Assembly (NCBI RefSeq): GCF_938029485.1
Contig: NZ_CALHGC010000166.1
Coordinates: 1-5,671, forward strand
From: an uncultured Treponema sp.
GTDB taxonomy: Bacteria > Spirochaetota > Spirochaetia > Treponematales > Treponemataceae
Direction: 5' to 3'
Length of the DNA stretch: 5,671 nt
Part shown: in pieces, positions 5,180-5,671 of the stretch
Layout: every line of letters starts with the position of its first letter
Numbering within the stretch: position 1 is the first letter of the stretch
Notes under the pieces: model-generated
The model's database searches: none
What the model was told of the DNA's origin: nothing
The model's input: only the letters and a program-made list of their open reading frames with translations
Program-made: the position numbers and the translations under genes

Positions 5180-5332
5180 ATGGCATTTTGTCAAAATTGC
5201 GGCGAAGAACTTGCATACGGAGCAAAATTCTGCCCCGAGTGTGGAACACCGGCAGGAAACACTGGAAGTGAAAATATCAGAAAACAGGAATTTGCCGGAG
5301 AAATAAAAAAATGCCCCAGTTGCGGCGCATAG
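5180..5332 (+). CDS. Double zinc-ribbon protein, truncated at the sequence join
   Basis: ATG 5180 has an excellent AGGAGG (5169-5174) 5 bases upstream. The visible 50 residues open with a complete zinc ribbon, CQNCG (Cys4, Cys7) and CPECG (Cys18, Cys21). A short linker (RKQEFAGEIKK) follows, then CPSCGA (Cys45, Cys48), the first knuckle of a second ribbon. The TAG at 5330-5332 falls immediately after CPSCGA, before the second Cys pair that such ribbons need, and coincides with the jump to GC-rich sequence. The real gene almost certainly continued; proteins of this type usually carry the second knuckle and often a membrane segment. Zinc binding is inferred from the Cys pattern; the cellular role is unknown. 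The 50-residue length is an artefact of the join or of a disruption. Confidence 0.72.
   Translation: MAFCQNCGEELAYGAKFCPECGTPAGNTGSENIRKQEFAGEIKKCPSCGA
5311..5329. other. Likely chimeric join through 19 shared bases
   Basis: Bases 5311-5329 (atgccccagttgcggcgca) make sense in both directions. On plus they encode CPSCGA of the zinc ribbon; on minus they continue the phage frame as APQLGH. Sequence to the left has AT-rich, spirochaete-like codon use; sequence to the right is strongly GC-rich with opposite-strand genes. A match shared by two unrelated genes is what a short-overlap misassembly, or a microhomology join, leaves. Confidence 0.65.
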
Positions 5333-5565
5333 GGCGGCACTTCCAGACTGCCCGGATAATTGGGCACGCCCGGCACAGGTTTGCCCTGGCCGCGCACGCC
5401 GGAGATCACGGCGCTGGCCTGCTTATTGGATTCCACGGACATGCTTTCCGAATAGAGCGACAGCACCACTCCGGCGTCGGCGGGATCAGGCACGCCGGCC
5501 TTGCTTTCGCGATAGAGCACGAGCTGGCAGTTGCCGCCCGAAACCTGACGATACTTCTGCATCAT
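5311..5565 (-). CDS. Phage tail-tube-like protein, N-terminal part only
   Basis: The frame starts with ATG ATG at 5565-5560, behind AAGGAG (5569-5574). The second ATG is spaced better (6 bases) than the first. About 85 residues belong to it before the join; beyond about 5311 the frame is antisense to the zinc-ribbon gene and meaningless. The start (MQKYRQVSGGNCQLVLYRES), a middle ISGVRGQGKPVPGV and GSLEVPPYAPQLGH resemble the N-terminal half of phage tail-tube proteins of the Phage_tube_2 type, which open with a short basic segment and have a conserved strand-helix near 'G.L......G.LL..' at this depth. The role would be a virion structural subunit forming the tail tube. The host is probably a GC-rich bacterium, unrelated to the left part. 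Family assignment is from memory of the pattern; C-terminal half missing. Confidence 0.5.
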
Positions 5566-5671
5566 CTTCTCCTTTGCCCCATGGGCAGATTGAGTGCGAT
5601 TTCCAGCCCCCCGTGCAAAAGGAGGAGAGGGGCAGTTTCCTGAGATACGGCCACTACCGGCTCGCCCAGAG
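5562..5671 (-). CDS. C-terminal end of the gene upstream of the tail-tube-like gene
   Basis: In a second minus-strand frame, 35 residues (LGEPVVAVSQETAPLLLLHG, then GLEIALNLPMGQRRR) run from the window edge to TGA at 5564-5562. The TGA lies inside the ATGATG start of the next gene, the stop-start overlap expected of coupled genes in a phage structural operon. Codon use is GC-rich like the tail-tube gene. Position suggests a head-tail connector or neck protein, but nothing in the residues identifies it. Confidence 0.5.
   Translation of the reverse strand, partial: LGEPVVAVSQETAPLLLLHGGLEIALNLPMGQRRR

Noticed and set aside
5191..5565. A single 124-residue leftward gene across the join
   Set aside because: Residues after about 85 are the antisense of the zinc-ribbon coding sequence, so the frame is a fusion created by the join.
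5311..5643. A 110-residue rightward frame in the GC-rich tail
   Set aside because: It is rich in His, Arg, Gly and Ala, has no ribosome binding site, and is antisense to two frames with a clear start, ribosome binding site and stop-start overlap.
1..5671. CRISPR array, tRNA, rRNA or insertion sequence
   Set aside because: No regularly spaced repeats, no cloverleaf or rRNA sequence recognised, and no transposase or terminal repeats seen.

Overview
The first 5.3 kb reads as a host-associated spirochaete-like genome, most plausibly Treponema. This is an inference from the protein style, the low-to-moderate GC and the gene families; no marker gene is present. The last ~340 bases (about 5330-5671) are abruptly GC-rich: 41 of 60 bases are G or C in 5341-5400, against 18 of 60 in 4741-4800. 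They encode phage-type proteins on the opposite strand and look like DNA from another organism joined through a short shared sequence. The window therefore probably holds a chimeric join, either an assembly artefact or, less likely, a real insertion edge.

Layout. Bases 1-220 (minus) carry the N-terminus of an exported protein cut by the window edge. A short AT-rich divergent promoter region follows. Bases 286-1867 (plus) hold a class I SAM-dependent methyltransferase and a secreted TM1410/GH114-like glycosidase, 40 bases apart. Bases 1868-2190 have no intact gene but hold two short protein-like relics facing each other: an AraC-type helix-turn-helix scrap on plus and a Cys-containing open frame on minus. 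Bases 2191-4536 (minus) form a compact, translationally coupled operon: a NarL-type sensor histidine kinase, its LuxR/NarL-type response regulator, and a small polytopic membrane protein resembling an ECF S component.

Bases 4537-4752 are a divergent control region with a good sigma70-type promoter for the kinase operon, a perfect TATAAT for the rightward gene, and between them three TTGGGAA heptamers in alternating orientation that look like an operator. Bases 4753-5064 (plus) encode an unrecognised 103-residue Cys-containing protein. Bases 5065-5179 hold competing hairpins and a short open frame ahead of a zinc-ribbon gene (5180-5332) that is cut off at the join. Beyond it are a phage tail-tube-like N-terminus and the C-terminal end of the gene upstream of it.

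Working model: the kinase senses an envelope or extracytoplasmic signal, perhaps linked to whatever the S-component-like protein binds. The response regulator may act at the TTGGGAA cluster to control its own operon and the divergent small-protein gene. The sequence makes this attractive but does not prove it.
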